From the NCBI RefSeq assembly GCF_000378085.1, contig NZ_KB899223.1, positions 1-58,092 on the forward strand: a stretch of DNA of 58,092 nt, written 5' to 3'. Of the stretch, positions 9,146-17,643 are shown piece after piece. The first letter of the stretch is position 1. Every line of letters starts with the position of its first letter. The notes below the pieces were generated by a model. The model saw nothing but the letters and a program-made list of their open reading frames with translations, was not told the origin of the DNA and ran no database searches. Made by a program: the position numbers and the translations under genes. The DNA is from Hoylesella loescheii DSM 19665 = JCM 12249 = ATCC 15930 (GTDB taxonomy: Bacteria > Bacteroidota > Bacteroidia > Bacteroidales > Bacteroidaceae).

Positions 9146-9796
9146 TTACTTGCGTATGCGGTTAAGGCGCAGTCCGCAGAGCATACCATCCATACTTCCA
9201 AGCAGCGACGCGGCAGTTTGCAACGAACTGTTGCTGCTGTAACGACCAACAACTTTGAGGTATGTCAGCAACTTTGAGGCATCCATCACAATGAGCAAGT
9301 CGTTGCCGTCTACCTGCGTAGTGCCAACAAGCTGCTTTATTTCGCCCACATATTTCAGTATTACTTCTTTGCCTTTGATGGTGAAAGTTCCACGCAATCG
9401 GCGTCCTGCGATGGTTTGCGTAAAGCGTCCGTTGCGTGTAAAGGTCATGTTCATTGCCCCTTTGGTAATGCCCACCTTGCTAAGTTGCGTCTCAATAGTC
9501 TTTTCAATGGCACTCGATGCCAGTTTCCCGCCTGCCTTTTTCAGCAAATTCTCGCTCATAAACACCACAGCAGGTTCGGTGTACGACCACTCGCCAACAA
9601 GGTCGTCGATAGTGGCCACTTTCTTATCAGAGAAAATAGATGTTATCCCCGAAATCAAATCGTCGGTTGTTCCGCTATTTGATAATATGTCGGCACCGTT
9701 TTGCAGAATCTTCCCAAAGTCAAATTGGGCGTACGCGTTGGTGCTTATTAGTGACATGGCAGCAATCGCCAGCCCTGCAATCATTTTCTTATTCAT
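9146..9796 (-). CDS. DUF4923 family exported protein
   Basis: The 216-residue protein has a clear signal peptide ending near AYA, then a mature part that matches what I recall of DUF4923. A segment LVGEWSYTEPAVVFMSENLL (about residues 65-85) is followed by a beta-rich region (MTFTRNGRFTQTI, LRGTFTIKGKEVILKY) resembling a lipocalin-like calycin strand pattern. The family is common in Bacteroidales and has no established function. It is probably periplasmic. Confidence 0.8.
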   Translation of the reverse strand: MNKKMIAGLAIAAMSLISTNAYAQFDFGKILQNGADILSNSGTTDDLISGITSIFSDKKVATIDDLVGEWSYTEPAVVFMSENLLKKAGGKLASSAIEKTIETQLSKVGITKGAMNMTFTRNGRFTQTIAGRRLRGTFTIKGKEVILKYVGEIKQLVGTTQVDGNDLLIVMDASKLLTYLKVVGRYSSNSSLQTAASLLGSMDGMLCGLRLNRIRK

Positions 9797-9868
9797 TGTT
9801 ATACCCTCAATTTTTGTGATGCAAAGTTACGCAAAAATGTGGGAAAATAAAGTTTGAGGATAATATTT

Positions 9869-9967
9869 CTAGGGTAACGATGAGCGCATAGAGAACTAGG
9901 ATGCCTAGAAAAAAGATGAAAACTAGGATAACTAGAAAACCTAGGATAACTAGGAAGCCTAGGATAA
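9869..9967. repeat. 9-bp periodic CTAG repeat tract
   Basis: The word CTAG occurs at 9869, 9896, 9905, 9923, 9932, 9941, 9950 and 9959, every spacing being 9 or a multiple of 9. Typical units are CTAGGATAA, CTAGAAAAC and CTAGGAAGC. The tract lies upstream of the DUF4923 gene and downstream of the four-helix-bundle gene. Confidence 0.8.
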
Positions 9968-9987
9968 CTAAAACACCAATTACCCCC

Positions 9988-10668
9988 TCACTCTTCTAGC
10001 TTTCTCATCCCCAGCTCTGCTTCTAGCCTTTTCACTTTGGCCTTTAAACGTTCATTCTCCACTTTCAGTTTCTCTAACAGTTCGTCTTGTGCTTGCCTAT
10101 ACCCCGTGCGAGCAGCGTGCATGCGTTCCTTTATGCCGCCCTGTTCCACAAAACGTCTCTCTAATACTTTCAGATAACTACACATCATCTTATCCGTTAT
10201 GTGGCAAAGCGTAAGCAGCGTATTACAGAACTCCTCAGCCGTCCATTTGCCAGCGTAGGGTAAATAGCACTCGGCTTTATTATTTGCCCTACAAAAATTG
10301 AGCATCGAATTGTATCGAGGATGCTCTTTACCCCAACAAGTTAGACCACGCGTATGTAGATAATCGTCATAATCTTCGCGCAATTCACGAAGTGAACCAC
10401 GAGCCACATTAAGCAATTTAAGTTCCATCTCGGTCGAAGTACTACCGTCTTCGATGCCCTCCACAATGTTCTGCTTACTCGACCGTGCCGCTTGAACCAT
10501 CTGGTCTACGGTGCGGTCGCCATACTTAGGCAAGAAGCGTTTGCAGAAGATATACGTTAGCTGGAAAATAACATCCGTCTTCTGATAGAAATGCAAGTCG
10601 GTGTATATTGTGTTTCTTCTCAGTACGTCTTTTGCTGTTTGATGTTTTTCTTCTGGCAAATAGGTCAT
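9988..10668 (-). CDS. Four-helix-bundle protein (23S rRNA IVP-like)
   Basis: The N-terminal half (residues about 20-100) matches the four-helix-bundle family first seen in proteins encoded in 23S rRNA intervening sequences: YQKTDVIFQLTYIFCKRFLP, then a region with ARSSKQNIVEG and a helix ending LRELREDYDDYL. The second half is longer than the minimal family and ends in a Lys/Glu coiled coil (residues about 190-226). It is a stand-alone chromosomal gene here, not inside rRNA. The function is unknown; related small proteins may bind structured RNA. Confidence 0.82.
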   Translation of the reverse strand: MTYLPEEKHQTAKDVLRRNTIYTDLHFYQKTDVIFQLTYIFCKRFLPKYGDRTVDQMVQAARSSKQNIVEGIEDGSTSTEMELKLLNVARGSLRELREDYDDYLHTRGLTCWGKEHPRYNSMLNFCRANNKAECYLPYAGKWTAEEFCNTLLTLCHITDKMMCSYLKVLERRFVEQGGIKERMHAARTGYRQAQDELLEKLKVENERLKAKVKRLEAELGMRKLEE

Positions 10669-10973
10669 AGATGCAAATTAATCTTTCGTTACAAAATTAC
10701 TATTTTATAATCAGATAATCGAAGAAGTTTTCGTCTTTAACACACGCAAATCACTCTTTAAAAAAAGACTTGACAACAGAACACACCTTTCCTTTTAACG
10801 CCTGTTAAAAACATTATAACTAACAAGGTTTGACGTTCACATTTTTTACATTTTTGAAAAACAACATACTACTCCTAAATACGTACTAGTAAAACTCCCT
10901 CGCGCGCGCGTATATATAATGAGTCTTTATTTTTGAGAAGAACAACAAAGTGCTTCGGGCATTAATTCCTTAT

Positions 10974-11093
10974 GCGAGTTCAGGATAAAACACAATCGGT
11001 GTGCCTTCTGTCGCGTAGCGCGAGTTGGTAAGATAACCATTTCTTTACCTGTCCAATCTTGTTCAGAGAGCATCGTTTCTTATCCCAAACTCG
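10974..11093. mobile_element. MITE-like element with GCGAGTT terminal inverted repeats
   Basis: The left end GCGAGTTCAGGATAA (10974) and the right end TTATCCCAAACTCGC (to 11093) are imperfect inverted repeats. The 120-bp interior includes CGCGTAGCG and AGTTGGTAAGATAACC, which resemble parts of the larger element at 37945-38372. No open reading frame and no obvious target duplication are seen. Confidence 0.5.
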
Positions 11094-11203
11094 CCAATTA
11101 GCCATTCCGTCGTTCGCATCTTCATCGTTCCAGCAATGCACCTTCTAAGCCCTGATGATGTATTATAACATTAACCGCCGTGTTAAACATGTTTTGGACG
11201 GCC

Positions 11204-11275
11204 GTTCCATGTTATCCGGAATGCTGTTCCAGTTAATCTGGAACCCTGTTCCGGATTAACTGGAACAGGGTTCCA
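11204..11275. repeat. 22-bp palindromic repeat array, GTTCCA family
   Basis: GTTCC occurs at 11204, 11226, 11248 and 11270, an exact 22-bp period. Units have the form GTTCCA-N7-TGGAAC. The two central units are also inverted copies of each other over 20 bp (11225-11244 and 11248-11267, one mismatch, 3-nt loop), so the region can fold into a long hairpin. Confidence 0.8.
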
Positions 11276-11382
11276 TCTTAGCTGTAACAAAGCGAGAGCT
11301 TAAAAAGCTCATAACTAAGGCTTATCGGCCGATTGGCAATGGCTATTTTAATGTCTTTTTGTAGCTAACCAATAGCGAACTT

Positions 11383-12699
11383 TTACATTGTCAACTCCAC
11401 CACATAATCAATGTCGGTGGGCACTTTTCCCAAATGTAAGGTGATGCCATCGGCATGCTTGGTGAAGCTCAGACGCTTGCCCGAGGCATACTCCGTGGCC
11501 GACTTCGGCATGCGTTTACCCAATGGCAGGTAAAGGCCAGACTCTTGCAAGTCTAATATATGTATGTAAAGCTTGTTGCCATGCTGTGTACTCACACCCC
11601 AATGGTGCGGCGCAACCAGTCCGCCACGCGTGCCATAGATGGTGTTGCCATACTTAGATAGCCATTGGCCAACCTCTTTCAGGCGAGCCACAGCCACTGC
11701 AGGGAGTTCACCACCTGGTTCTGGGCCAACGTTTAACAGCAGATTGGCGTTTTTACCAGCAGCCCTCACCAACATCTGTATCAGTTCTTTGCCAGACTTG
11801 TAGTTGCTGTCTACCAGCGAATAGCCCCAATGTTCGTTGATGGTTTGGCACGACTCTAAGGGCAGATGACTAATGCTTTGACCCGAAAGGCCTGCCTTAT
11901 TCTCGCCAGGAAGGTCGCGTTCGAATATCTGGATGTCCTCGCCTGCAAAGGGCGTTTGATGGTGATTGTTGCCAATTAAGCATTGGGGTTGCAGCTGATG
12001 TATCATTGCGTATTGCTGCGGAAGCTCCCAATCGAAGGGGGTTGGGTCGCTATCATGGTCCCACCAGCCATCAAACCAAATGGCACCAACGGGTCCATAG
12101 TTGGTCAATAGCTCGGTTAGTTGCGTATTCATAAAGTTGTAGTAGCTCTTCCAATTAGCTGCGTCCTTGGGTCTACCCGTTCCTTTGCCCGTTCTTCCTA
12201 CGGGATAATCGGTGCGATACCAATCTAGATGCGAGTAATAGAGATGTAGTTTGATGCCTTGGCGTGCACAAGCGTCCGCCATTTCTTTGATAATGTCGCG
12301 CTTAAAGGGCGTTCCGTCTACCGAGTTGTACGTACTGGTAGCGGTTTTGTATAGCGAGAAGCCATCATGATGACGCGTAGTGATGGTTACATACTTAGCT
12401 CCTGCGGCCTTAATGGCAGCCACCCACTCGTCGGCATTGAAGTTTGAGGGGTAGAAAGTCTGCGCCAACTTGGGGTATTCCTTGTAGTTGATGTTGCGAT
12501 TGGTCATCACCCATTCGCTTTCACCAATCATCGAGTACAGTCCCCAATGCAGAAACACGCCGAACTTTTGGTCTTGAAACGCTTCGCGAGCGGCAAGGTT
12601 TTGTGCCGTGGGCACGTAATTGGAAAACGCATTGCTGTTTTGTGCCACCGCTCCAACGAAAGAAAGCAGGGCAAAGGCAAGTAAGATTGTTTTTTTCAT
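11383..12699 (-). CDS. Alpha-L-fucosidase, glycoside hydrolase family 29
   Basis: This exported enzyme releases alpha-linked L-fucose from glycans. After a signal peptide (MKKTILLAFALLSFVGAVAQ, giving the start at 12699 in preference to one seven codons upstream) the GH29 barrel shows FGVFLHWGLYSMIGESEW near residue 45, TITTRHHDGFSLY near residue 105, and IWFDGWWD near residue 205, where the Asp is the expected nucleophile. The C-terminal region is beta-rich and probably a small carbohydrate-binding sandwich. It is a single gene, not in a PUL with SusC/SusD, and is likely periplasmic. Confidence 0.93.
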   Translation of the reverse strand: MKKTILLAFALLSFVGAVAQNSNAFSNYVPTAQNLAAREAFQDQKFGVFLHWGLYSMIGESEWVMTNRNINYKEYPKLAQTFYPSNFNADEWVAAIKAAGAKYVTITTRHHDGFSLYKTATSTYNSVDGTPFKRDIIKEMADACARQGIKLHLYYSHLDWYRTDYPVGRTGKGTGRPKDAANWKSYYNFMNTQLTELLTNYGPVGAIWFDGWWDHDSDPTPFDWELPQQYAMIHQLQPQCLIGNNHHQTPFAGEDIQIFERDLPGENKAGLSGQSISHLPLESCQTINEHWGYSLVDSNYKSGKELIQMLVRAAGKNANLLLNVGPEPGGELPAVAVARLKEVGQWLSKYGNTIYGTRGGLVAPHHWGVSTQHGNKLYIHILDLQESGLYLPLGKRMPKSATEYASGKRLSFTKHADGITLHLGKVPTDIDYVVELTM

Positions 12700-12830
12700 T
12701 GCGTAAGTTAGTTTAGACATACATATATATAATAAGGAGTAAGGGCTGCAATCTAAAGGCCATTTGGAACAAATGGTTACCCAGAAGCGTGCTCATTGCA
12801 TCGGCCCATACGTGTTACAAACTTCATTTT

Positions 12831-13745
12831 TTAGGTTTTAGAGGCTGCATCGGCTTGCGAAATGCGCAGATAAGTGCACAGTTTAAATAGCTTGAAGGCT
12901 GTGAGTGAGGGCTTAAAGCCTATGATGCGCCGATGCAATAAAGGCATCATCCAGTTTAAAACCGTGAATACCGCGCCATCTAATCGGCATCGGCGCAATC
13001 GCCTTTCTAGACGAACGATAGGCGAGAAACCAGCCAACTCGGTTCGAAAGGCATAGAGCGTATGAAGCCCTTCAATGGTTTTACCCACGAAAACCACGTT
13101 GTTATCGTAATGATTAAAGCCAACGGGGTTGTCGATATGGGCTACATCAATGCCTTTTTGCGCCAAAGACATACCCCAAAACACATCTTCATAGCCGTAG
13201 GTGAGAAAGCGACTGTCGAACGGAACGGCCTGCATGACGCGCTTTGACACTAGAATGTTAGACGTATTGAGGTTCTGATTGGGACGTTTGGCACGCTGTT
13301 GGGGTGTAAAATGGCGTTCGGCTGCCTGTTCGTAGCGAACTTTCAGCAGTCGTTCGTCGTTCCAGGCACCGCCATTGGTGGTGTTTCCGCCGTAAACCAC
13401 GCTCCATTCGTCGGCCGTTTGCAAATAACGCTCCACGAAAAGAGGTGAAACCACGCGCATATCGCTGTCTATAAAGAGTAGCCAAGGCATGCTAGCTACG
13501 TCTGCCAAGTGGTTTCGGATAACCGCGCGTCCAACGTTCTCCTCACGAACAATGTGCTTACAATGGCTCAAAGCCATGATTTCGGCATTTCGTGCAATCG
13601 TTTCGGGTTGGTCGCTACCATCTTCGGCCACCACAATCTCGAACTGTAAGCCACCAATGGCACTTGCTTGCCTGTGCAGTTCGCGAACTAGTGGCAGGCA
13701 AACATAGTTGTAGGTGGGGATGAGAATAGACAGTTGCGTCTTCAT
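12831..13745 (-). CDS. Family 2 glycosyltransferase
   Basis: The GT-A fold starts at SILIPTYNY (residues 6-14). A first acidic pair VAEDGSD follows, the metal-binding DSD motif occurs in LFIDSDMRVV near residue 94, and the acceptor-side YGYEDVFWG motif lies near residue 185. The C-terminal 60 residues are basic and hydrophobic and may contact the membrane. Sugar donor and acceptor cannot be predicted. The gene is between the fucosidase and the helicase on the same strand, but the gaps of about 90-130 bp give no firm operon evidence. Confidence 0.88.
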   Translation of the reverse strand: MKTQLSILIPTYNYVCLPLVRELHRQASAIGGLQFEIVVAEDGSDQPETIARNAEIMALSHCKHIVREENVGRAVIRNHLADVASMPWLLFIDSDMRVVSPLFVERYLQTADEWSVVYGGNTTNGGAWNDERLLKVRYEQAAERHFTPQQRAKRPNQNLNTSNILVSKRVMQAVPFDSRFLTYGYEDVFWGMSLAQKGIDVAHIDNPVGFNHYDNNVVFVGKTIEGLHTLYAFRTELAGFSPIVRLERRLRRCRLDGAVFTVLNWMMPLLHRRIIGFKPSLTAFKLFKLCTYLRISQADAASKT

Positions 13746-13836
13746 TTTCGTGCTGACCTTTGGTGTATTGGGCTTATTCTAGAAGTTTCGCATTGATGGC
13801 TATGCCACGTTAAGCCGGCCTCTAAAACCGATCTGG

Positions 13837-15180
13837 CTATGCATTGTCTGCGGGTTTATTGGGTTTTCGGCGATTATAGCCGCCCCGCGAGCGGTTGTTC
13901 TTTCCTCCATTAGCCTGTTGGTTCGTGGGTTTCGCATTGCGATTATGCCCTCCATGCGAGCGTCCATGCCTTTGTCGGCCACCATGCGAACCTCTTGCGC
14001 CACCTCTTTGTTGTGCTCGCGGCGCTGTTTTATATTCAGGACCGTCGCCAATGCCATCGGGCAGCGGCACCTTTTCTATATCTTTCTCCAAGAAACGTTC
14101 GATTTGTTGGAAGTAATAAACGTCTTGGTCGCTGATGAGGGTTATGGCAACACCATCTCGTTCGGCACGTGCCGTTCGGCCAATGCGGTGTACATAGTCT
14201 TCAACATCATGCGGAACATCGTAGTTGATCACCATCGTGATATCGTCGATATCGATGCCACGCGACAGAATATCTGTTGCAACGAGCACATCGGTAGCAC
14301 CACTCTTGAACTTGAACATCACGCGGTCGCGTTCTTCTTGCGAGAGGTCGGAGTGCATTTCGTCGCTGTTTACCTTCATTCGCACCAAGGCGCGGTTAAT
14401 CTCCTTTACCTTTTGTTTCTTGCCCGAGAAGATTATCACGCGATTAAGGCTGCCTGCCTTGAAGATGTCTTGCAGCACTTTGAGCTTCTGCGGTTCGTAA
14501 CACAGGTAGGCTTTCTGAGCTATTTTCTCAGCAGGTTTGCTTACTGCGAGTTTAATTTCAACGGGATTCTTGAGCAATGTCTTAGCCAACTGCTCTATTT
14601 TAGGTGGCATCGTGGCCGAGAACATAATGGTTTGGCAGGTTGGTGGCAACTGTTTGGCAATGGTCATGATGTCTTCCGAGAAACCCATGTCGAGCATACG
14701 GTCGGCTTCGTCTAACACAAAGAACGACACTTTGCTTAAATCCACATTGCCAAGCTGAATATGTGAGATGAAACGACCAGGTGTTGCGATGATGATATCT
14801 GCCCCTAAGCGCAGCGATTTTATTTCTTGGTCGTAGCGGTTGCCGTCATTTCCACCGTAAATGGCCAAACTACTCACGCTATCTAGATAGTAACCAAATC
14901 CCTGCATAGCCTGATCGATTTGCTGCGCCAACTCTCTTGTCGGCGACATGATGATGCAATTGATGGCATCGTGTGGGAACCCGCCATCGTCGAGCATCGA
15001 CATGATGGGTAGGAGGTAAGCGGCTGTCTTGCCCGTGCCCGTCTGTGCCACACCCAAGATATCTTTTCCTTCTAGAATCTGGGGTATGCAATGTTCCTGA
15101 ATGGGCGTACACGTTTCAAAACGCATATCGTAAAGTGCGTCGAGAACGTTGTCGTTTAAGTCTAATTCTTCAAATGTCAT
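13837..15180 (-). CDS. DEAD-box ATP-dependent RNA helicase (RhlE-like)
   Basis: The helicase core spans residues 1-370: Q motif with TPIQEHCIPQ, Walker A AQTGTGKTAAY near residue 45, TPGRF near residue 130, DEAD within FVLDEADRML near residue 153, SAT in FSATMP, and motif VI HRIGRTARAERDG. The last 65 residues are low-complexity and rich in Arg, Gly, His and Asn, an RNA-binding tail usual for this group. It probably remodels ribosomal or mRNA structure. RhlE, CsdA and related paralogues are hard to separate on sequence alone. Confidence 0.93.
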   Translation of the reverse strand: MTFEELDLNDNVLDALYDMRFETCTPIQEHCIPQILEGKDILGVAQTGTGKTAAYLLPIMSMLDDGGFPHDAINCIIMSPTRELAQQIDQAMQGFGYYLDSVSSLAIYGGNDGNRYDQEIKSLRLGADIIIATPGRFISHIQLGNVDLSKVSFFVLDEADRMLDMGFSEDIMTIAKQLPPTCQTIMFSATMPPKIEQLAKTLLKNPVEIKLAVSKPAEKIAQKAYLCYEPQKLKVLQDIFKAGSLNRVIIFSGKKQKVKEINRALVRMKVNSDEMHSDLSQEERDRVMFKFKSGATDVLVATDILSRGIDIDDITMVINYDVPHDVEDYVHRIGRTARAERDGVAITLISDQDVYYFQQIERFLEKDIEKVPLPDGIGDGPEYKTAPRAQQRGGARGSHGGRQRHGRSHGGHNRNAKPTNQQANGGKNNRSRGGYNRRKPNKPADNA

Positions 15181-15285
15181 GTTGTGTAAGGCACATTTTC
15201 TTCTTTCCTCGTGCCGTCTTTTTTAATATAATAATCTTCTTGCCTTGGGCAGTTTGTCGTTAATTCAAATTGTGTTTATCCTGCA

Positions 15286-16494
15286 TTAGTTGGGCGCGCT
15301 GCGGTAACAGAAGTAGGCCACAACGGCAAAGAGCAGGTTAGGTATCCATGCCGCGAGCATGGGAGGTGTGTCGGCGTTCACGGCAAACGTAGCCGAAACG
15401 GTTTGCAACAGTATGTAACCGAAGCTCAACGCTAGGCCGATGCCGAGGTAGAGCCCCATTCCACCCTTGCGTTTGCGCGACGAAAGCGACAGGCCAATGG
15501 TGGTTAGGATGAACGAAGCAAAGGAAGCGGCGATGCGTTTGTGGTATTCCACCTCGTATTGCACCACGTTGCTGCTACCCCGCCCTATCTGCTTGGAGAT
15601 GTAGGCAGAGAGTTCGGGGTTGGTGAAGGTTTCTTGCTGACCCTTAGAAAACACCAAGTCGGCCGGTTCCATCATGATTAGGGTATCTTTTCGGTCGCCG
15701 TATGTTATCTTCTCGCGCAAGGCTTTCATCTCGCGAATACGCCAATTAGACACCTGCCAATGATATTTTGAGTCGCTAATGGTGTCGTATTGTATCTCGG
15801 AAGCCGTCATGTGGCTCACCAGTTTCTTGTTTTCAAACTTATCTAACGAGAAGCCATATCCCCGTTTAGCCTTGTCGTCGTAATGTTGAATATAAGCTAT
15901 CACGCCCCTATCCACTTGCAGCTGCACGTTTTCGGCCGAAGTATTTTTCTTGCTGTTCTTATACATCGACTCGAAATTTTGCTTTATCACCGTGCCATGG
16001 GGTATTACGTAACCGCTAAGATAGAACGAAAGACCCGATATAAGCAAGCAAGACACCATGTAAGGACGCATCAGGCGATTGAAAGAGACGCCTGCGGCCA
16101 ACATCGAAATGATTTCTGACGTGCCTGCTAGCTTGGAAGTGAAGAAGATAACGGAAATAAATACGAACAGCGGACTAAACAAATTGGCGAAGTAAGGCAC
16201 GAAATTGGCGTAGTAATCAAATACGATGGCCTTTAATGGCGCATGAAATTGGGTGAACTTAGCCAAGTTCTCGTTTACGTCGAACACGATGGCGATAGAG
16301 ATAATAAGCAATATCGAGAAGACGTATGTGCCTATGAACTTGCGAATGATGTACCAATCGAGTATCTTAAGGTAGCGCGAAGGTGCCAAAACACGCAAAA
16401 AGCCTAGGTGAGTAACGAGCCATGCCACCCACTTTTGCCTCATGCGCCATAGCCTCAACTGCTTGATATAGCGTCTTGTTTGCATTCGTTTCAT
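15286..16494 (-). CDS. lptG: LptF/LptG-family lipopolysaccharide export permease
   Basis: The YjgP/YjgQ-family protein has an N-terminal membrane block (about residues 50-160), a periplasmic beta-jellyroll domain (about 160-310) and a C-terminal membrane block (about 320-400). LptF and LptG, with the ATPase LptB, extract LPS from the inner membrane and pass it along the Lpt bridge. The segment DWYIIRKFIGTYVFSILL is the conserved first helix. It follows tgt by 14 bp on the same strand. An N-terminal extension of about 40 basic residues may mean that the real start is internal. F versus G identity is tentative. Confidence 0.87.
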   Translation of the reverse strand: MKRMQTRRYIKQLRLWRMRQKWVAWLVTHLGFLRVLAPSRYLKILDWYIIRKFIGTYVFSILLIISIAIVFDVNENLAKFTQFHAPLKAIVFDYYANFVPYFANLFSPLFVFISVIFFTSKLAGTSEIISMLAAGVSFNRLMRPYMVSCLLISGLSFYLSGYVIPHGTVIKQNFESMYKNSKKNTSAENVQLQVDRGVIAYIQHYDDKAKRGYGFSLDKFENKKLVSHMTASEIQYDTISDSKYHWQVSNWRIREMKALREKITYGDRKDTLIMMEPADLVFSKGQQETFTNPELSAYISKQIGRGSSNVVQYEVEYHKRIAASFASFILTTIGLSLSSRKRKGGMGLYLGIGLALSFGYILLQTVSATFAVNADTPPMLAAWIPNLLFAVVAYFCYRSAPN

Positions 16495-16508
16495 TTCTTT
16501 TTGCCGCC

Positions 16509-17636
16509 TTATACGCGTCGGTTAAGGTTGTCGATCACACTAGCTTTCCATTGCACGAAGTCGCCTTGCTCAATGTGCAAGCGGGCATCGGCCGTCAGTC
16601 GCAGGTAGAAAGCCAAGTTGTGGATGCTGGCTATTTGCATGGCAAGCAGCTCTTGCGCCTTAAACAGATGGTGCAAGTAGGCTTTCGAGTGGATGCGGTC
16701 TATCTCGCAGCCGTCGGGATCAATGGGCGAGAAGTCGTCTTCCCACTTCTTATTGCGCATGTTCATTGTACCTTGGTAGGTGAAGAGCATGGCATTACGC
16801 CCGTTTCGGGTAGGCATCACGCAGTCGAACATGTCTACACCACGCTCGATAGCTTCGAGAATGTTCTGCGGTGTACCAACGCCCATGAGGTAACGGGGCT
16901 TATCTTTAGGCAGAATCTCGTTTACAACCTCTATCATCTCATACATCACCTCGGTTGGTTCGCCAACTGCCAGTCCGCCGATAGCGTTTCCGTCGGCATC
17001 TTTATCGGCTACATGCTTGGCCGCCTCTTGTCGAAGGTCTTTGTAAGTACAACCTTGCACAATGGGAAAGAGGCTTTGCAGATAGCCATAAAGTGGCTCT
17101 GTCTCGCTAAAACGTTTGAAACAGCGATCCAACCAACGCTGTGTTAGCCCCAAACTTTTCTTTGCGTATGCGTAATCACTATTGCCCGGGGGACACTCAT
17201 CGAATGCCATCATGATGTCGGCACCTATTATTCGTTCGGTGTCCATCACACTTTCGGGTGTGAACACGTGCTTGCTGCCGTCGATATGCGAACGAAATTC
17301 GCAACCATTCTCGGTTAACCGACGTATGCCAGTGAGCGAGAACACTTGAAAACCACCCGAATCGGTGAGTATGGGCCTATCCCACGTGTTGAACTTATGC
17401 AGTCCGCCTGCCTTTTTCAGCACGTCTAGGCCTGGCCTAAGATAAAGGTGATAGGTGTTGCCAAGTATTATTTGGGCCTTCACCTGCTGGCGCAGCTCGC
17501 TAAAATGCACACCCTTCACCGACCCGCATGTGCCTACGGGCATAAACACGGGTGTTTTTATTTGTCCGTGATCGGTGGTGATGATGCCCGTTCGAGCGTC
17601 CGACGCCGTGTCGGTATGTTGCAATTCGAATTTCAT
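16509..17636 (-). CDS. tgt: tRNA-guanine transglycosylase
   Basis: Tgt exchanges guanine 34 of GUN-anticodon tRNAs for preQ1 on the way to queuosine. Motifs include LGNTYHLYLRPG, TDSGGFQVFSL near residue 90 with the first catalytic Asp, GGLAVGEP, and VDMFDCVMPTRNGRNA near residue 265 with the nucleophile Asp. The usual CxCxxC zinc cluster before the SIHN helix is not present: the segment reads DPDGCEIDRIHSKAYLHH with a single Cys. The 375-residue length is normal. It lies in the lon-tgt-lptG cluster, 7 bp after lon. Confidence 0.95.
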   Translation of the reverse strand: MKFELQHTDTASDARTGIITTDHGQIKTPVFMPVGTCGSVKGVHFSELRQQVKAQIILGNTYHLYLRPGLDVLKKAGGLHKFNTWDRPILTDSGGFQVFSLTGIRRLTENGCEFRSHIDGSKHVFTPESVMDTERIIGADIMMAFDECPPGNSDYAYAKKSLGLTQRWLDRCFKRFSETEPLYGYLQSLFPIVQGCTYKDLRQEAAKHVADKDADGNAIGGLAVGEPTEVMYEMIEVVNEILPKDKPRYLMGVGTPQNILEAIERGVDMFDCVMPTRNGRNAMLFTYQGTMNMRNKKWEDDFSPIDPDGCEIDRIHSKAYLHHLFKAQELLAMQIASIHNLAFYLRLTADARLHIEQGDFVQWKASVIDNLNRRV

Positions 17637-17643
17637 CTAACTA

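Larger units (their letters stand above)
10669..11382. other. Gene-free region with several repeat structures
   Basis: No protein or RNA gene is recognisable. The region contains an alternating purine-pyrimidine run (CG)5(TA)4 at 10901-10918, a MITE-like element at 10974-11093 and a 22-bp palindromic array at 11204-11275. Confidence 0.7.
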
